From contig JADFIX010000213.1 in the NCBI GenBank assembly GCA_022566435.1, forward strand, positions 1 to 6,743: DNA of 6,743 bases, written 5' to 3'. This DNA is from Planctomycetota bacterium (lineage in GTDB: Bacteria; Planctomycetota; Phycisphaerae; UBA1845). The notes under the pieces are model-generated. The model had not been told where the DNA came from. It searched no databases and worked only from the letters and a program-made list of their open reading frames with translations. The translations under genes and the position numbers were made by a program. Every line of letters begins with the position of its first letter. Positions within the stretch are counted from its first letter, which is position 1. Below, in pieces: positions 5,192-6,743 of the stretch.

Positions 5192-6743
5192 GATTCGTCG
5201 GATGCGGCCCGAATGCGCTCCAATGACTCGGTCAGAACCGGTTTGACGTCCATCGCGCCCTGTCTGACGCTACCGATGAATTCCTTGTCGCGGGCGATCT
5301 GACGCTTCGCCCGCTCTACCGTATCGTCATCCAAGGCGCCGATTTGCCTGTCCGCGGAGTAGCGGCGAAACTCGGCCAATTGCGTCGCTAGGGCGACGAT
5401 TTGATACGCACGACCCTTTTGTTGCACAGTCGTGCGGAGTTCATCGACCCGAACAAGCCGCTGATTGAACCTTGTCGGATCGTCGGTGAGATTCTCGAGT
5501 TCACCGAGAAGTTCGAGTAGTTCATCGCATACCGCAATGACTTCGTCCAATTCCTTGATACGTCGCTCAAGCTCCTTTGCGGTGGCCCCAAGCCGCGAAT
5601 TGTCCCGCCACCGCGTTTCTTGCCGGTAGGCGAAACGGGATGCGTCGATCGGATCAGGGCAATACTTCTGCGACGCGGACTCTAGCGTCATGGTCGTCGT
5701 GCCGCGAATTGTGGCGCCACCCTCGGTCGCATTGATCACCCGCGATTTCACGCCGGAGATGTCCTTTTCGAATTGCTCGAGATAAGTGAAGAGGAGTTCG
5801 TCGGTATATAGTTCGTGGCCGTCCTGCCCCTTGACTTTTCTCAGGATGGGGCGGTTCCGTACAATGCGCTCCCACTCTTTTTGTTCCATCGTTTGGAATC
5901 GATTCAGTTCGCTCTGCCATGCGTGATGGATTTCGACACCGGGCACGTAGAACACATGCCCGGTGAACGCCAAGTCTTGCCCGACGAAAATGATGGGATC
6001 GCAGCCCATATACACCGCCAAATAGAACGCCACATGGGCCACCGTGGCCCCGGCGGGCAGACCGCCGCGGGCGCCCAACTCATTGCCGATAACCAGGCGA
6101 GCCCAGGCGTTGTCCAAGAGTGAAACGGGCCCGGGATAGCCGTCCAGGACATGCCACGTCGCCTTCGGCTCCGCCACGAGATGCGTGTTGCGCAGGTCGC
6201 CGACATCCTCGAAAAACTTGCGCGACATTTCGTGGAAATCGAGGCTGGTCACGAAATCCGGCACGATGCCGCGATTGAGAAGCGGCTTGAGTGCCGTTTG
6301 CACCGCACAAAGCACCGCCCGACCTTTCAAGCCCGCAAGTTGGTCCATATTGCGTGAAAGCGACGGACCGGCGGCAATGACGATGCCCGGCACACCCGCG
6401 AAGCGGTTTTGCAGAATGTCGATCGGCGGCGTGCTGACGTAATGGACAAGATTCATGGCGATATTGCGGCACGTAATCCAAGCGTTGGACACCATCGTCA
6501 TCAGCGTCATGCGTGAAAACGTGACAAATTCGGTCATCGCCTCGGCGAAGCGTTGGTGCTCGTCCGGCGCCGCGCGCTGCGACGGTGCGTGGGACACGAA
6601 CTGTGTGCCGAGCATGATCAATGTGCTGATGGGTTCCAGACGTCCATGAAGTTCGGTTTTGTCGGCATCGGTGAAGATGATCAGACGCCCGTTTTGAATC
6701 GGTTCCTGAAGATCGACGCAGGTCAGCGCGGCGGCCAACAGAG
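5188..6743 (-). CDS. Maf/DUF115 family (motility-associated factor, glycosyltransferase-like) protein, 5' partial
   Basis: The reading frame is open to the window edge. The first visible start codon is a TTG at 6738, preceded in frame by CTG, so the true start is almost certainly outside; residues are counted from that TTG. Visible parts: the end of an N-terminal region (1-110), then the DUF115/MAF_flag10 core with GIVIAAGPSLSRNMDQL (118-134), SLDFHE (165-170), GLPAGATVAHVAFYLA (226-241), GCDPIIFVGQDLAFTG (245-260) and NATEGGATIRGT (336-347). The family uses a sialyltransferase-like/MptE-like fold. In Campylobacter and related bacteria Maf proteins transfer nonulosonic acids such as pseudaminic acid to flagellin in the cytoplasm; archaeal relatives (MptE) are pterin pyrophosphokinases. 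Residues 383-516 are charged and helical, with probable coiled-coil stretches (ELERRIKELDEVI, CDELLELLGELENL). It is coupled to the following gene by an ATGA overlap. A glycosyltransferase role is likely but the acceptor and sugar are unknown; no flagellin gene is in view. Confidence 0.88.
   Translation of the reverse strand, partial: LLAAALTCVDLQEPIQNGRLIIFTDADKTELHGRLEPISTLIMLGTQFVSHAPSQRAAPDEHQRFAEAMTEFVTFSRMTLMTMVSNAWITCRNIAMNLVHYVSTPPIDILQNRFAGVPGIVIAAGPSLSRNMDQLAGLKGRAVLCAVQTALKPLLNRGIVPDFVTSLDFHEMSRKFFEDVGDLRNTHLVAEPKATWHVLDGYPGPVSLLDNAWARLVIGNELGARGGLPAGATVAHVAFYLAVYMGCDPIIFVGQDLAFTGHVFYVPGVEIHHAWQSELNRFQTMEQKEWERIVRNRPILRKVKGQDGHELYTDELLFTYLEQFEKDISGVKSRVINATEGGATIRGTTTMTLESASQKYCPDPIDASRFAYRQETRWRDNSRLGATAKELERRIKELDEVIAVCDELLELLGELENLTDDPTRFNQRLVRVDELRTTVQQKGRAYQIVALATQLAEFRRYSADRQIGALDDDTVERAKRQIARDKEFIGSVRQGAMDVKPVLTESLERIRAASDES

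Noticed and set aside
6080..6481. 133-codon alternative minus-strand frame within the Maf-like gene
   Set aside because: It runs out of frame through the GPSL and DUF115 core motifs, which are clearly coded in the other frame.
1..6743. CRISPR array, tRNA, insertion sequence or phage attachment site
   Set aside because: No regularly spaced direct repeats, cloverleaf candidates, transposase motifs or terminal inverted repeats were seen in reading both strands.

Overview
The window carries three genes on the minus strand and probably the last codons of a fourth on the plus strand. In transcription order they are: (1) a Maf/DUF115-type protein, 5' truncated by the right edge; (2) a 552-residue protein joining a nucleotidyltransferase-like N-terminus to a radical-SAM/SPASM-like C-terminus; (3) after a 250-base gap, a pyruvate phosphate dikinase (PPDK) with a lysine/alanine-rich tail of about 120 residues. 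The DNA is GC-rich. The gene style (PPDK, Maf beside a SPASM protein, a histone-H1-like basic tail) would fit a planctomycete or related environmental bacterium. That assignment is a guess from gene content, because no rRNA or other marker is present.

Region by region: 1-132 holds a possible convergent plus-strand C-terminus (ending at 76) and a 7-bp hairpin that could end transcription between convergent genes. 133-3282 is PPDK; the catalytic core is complete and the extra basic tail occupies 133-501. 3283-3532 is non-coding and holds a good sigma70-like promoter for PPDK. The promoter's -35 box lies inside one arm of a 15-bp near-perfect inverted repeat. 3533-5191 is the nucleotidyltransferase/SPASM protein. 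5188-6743 is the Maf-like gene, which overlaps the previous one by an ATGA stop/start.

The Maf-like gene and the 552-residue protein look like a translationally coupled pair. By family knowledge of Maf proteins they probably belong to a flagellin or cell-surface glycosylation locus that extends beyond the right edge. PPDK has its own promoter and looks metabolically separate (PEP/pyruvate interconversion).

The most unusual points are two. PPDK has a histone-like basic tail. The coupled protein keeps a GGE-like motif and SPASM cysteines but lacks the CxxxCxxC cluster motif of radical SAM enzymes and has an atypical nucleotidyltransferase signature, so it may be a non-canonical or pseudoenzyme member of this glycosylation-associated group.
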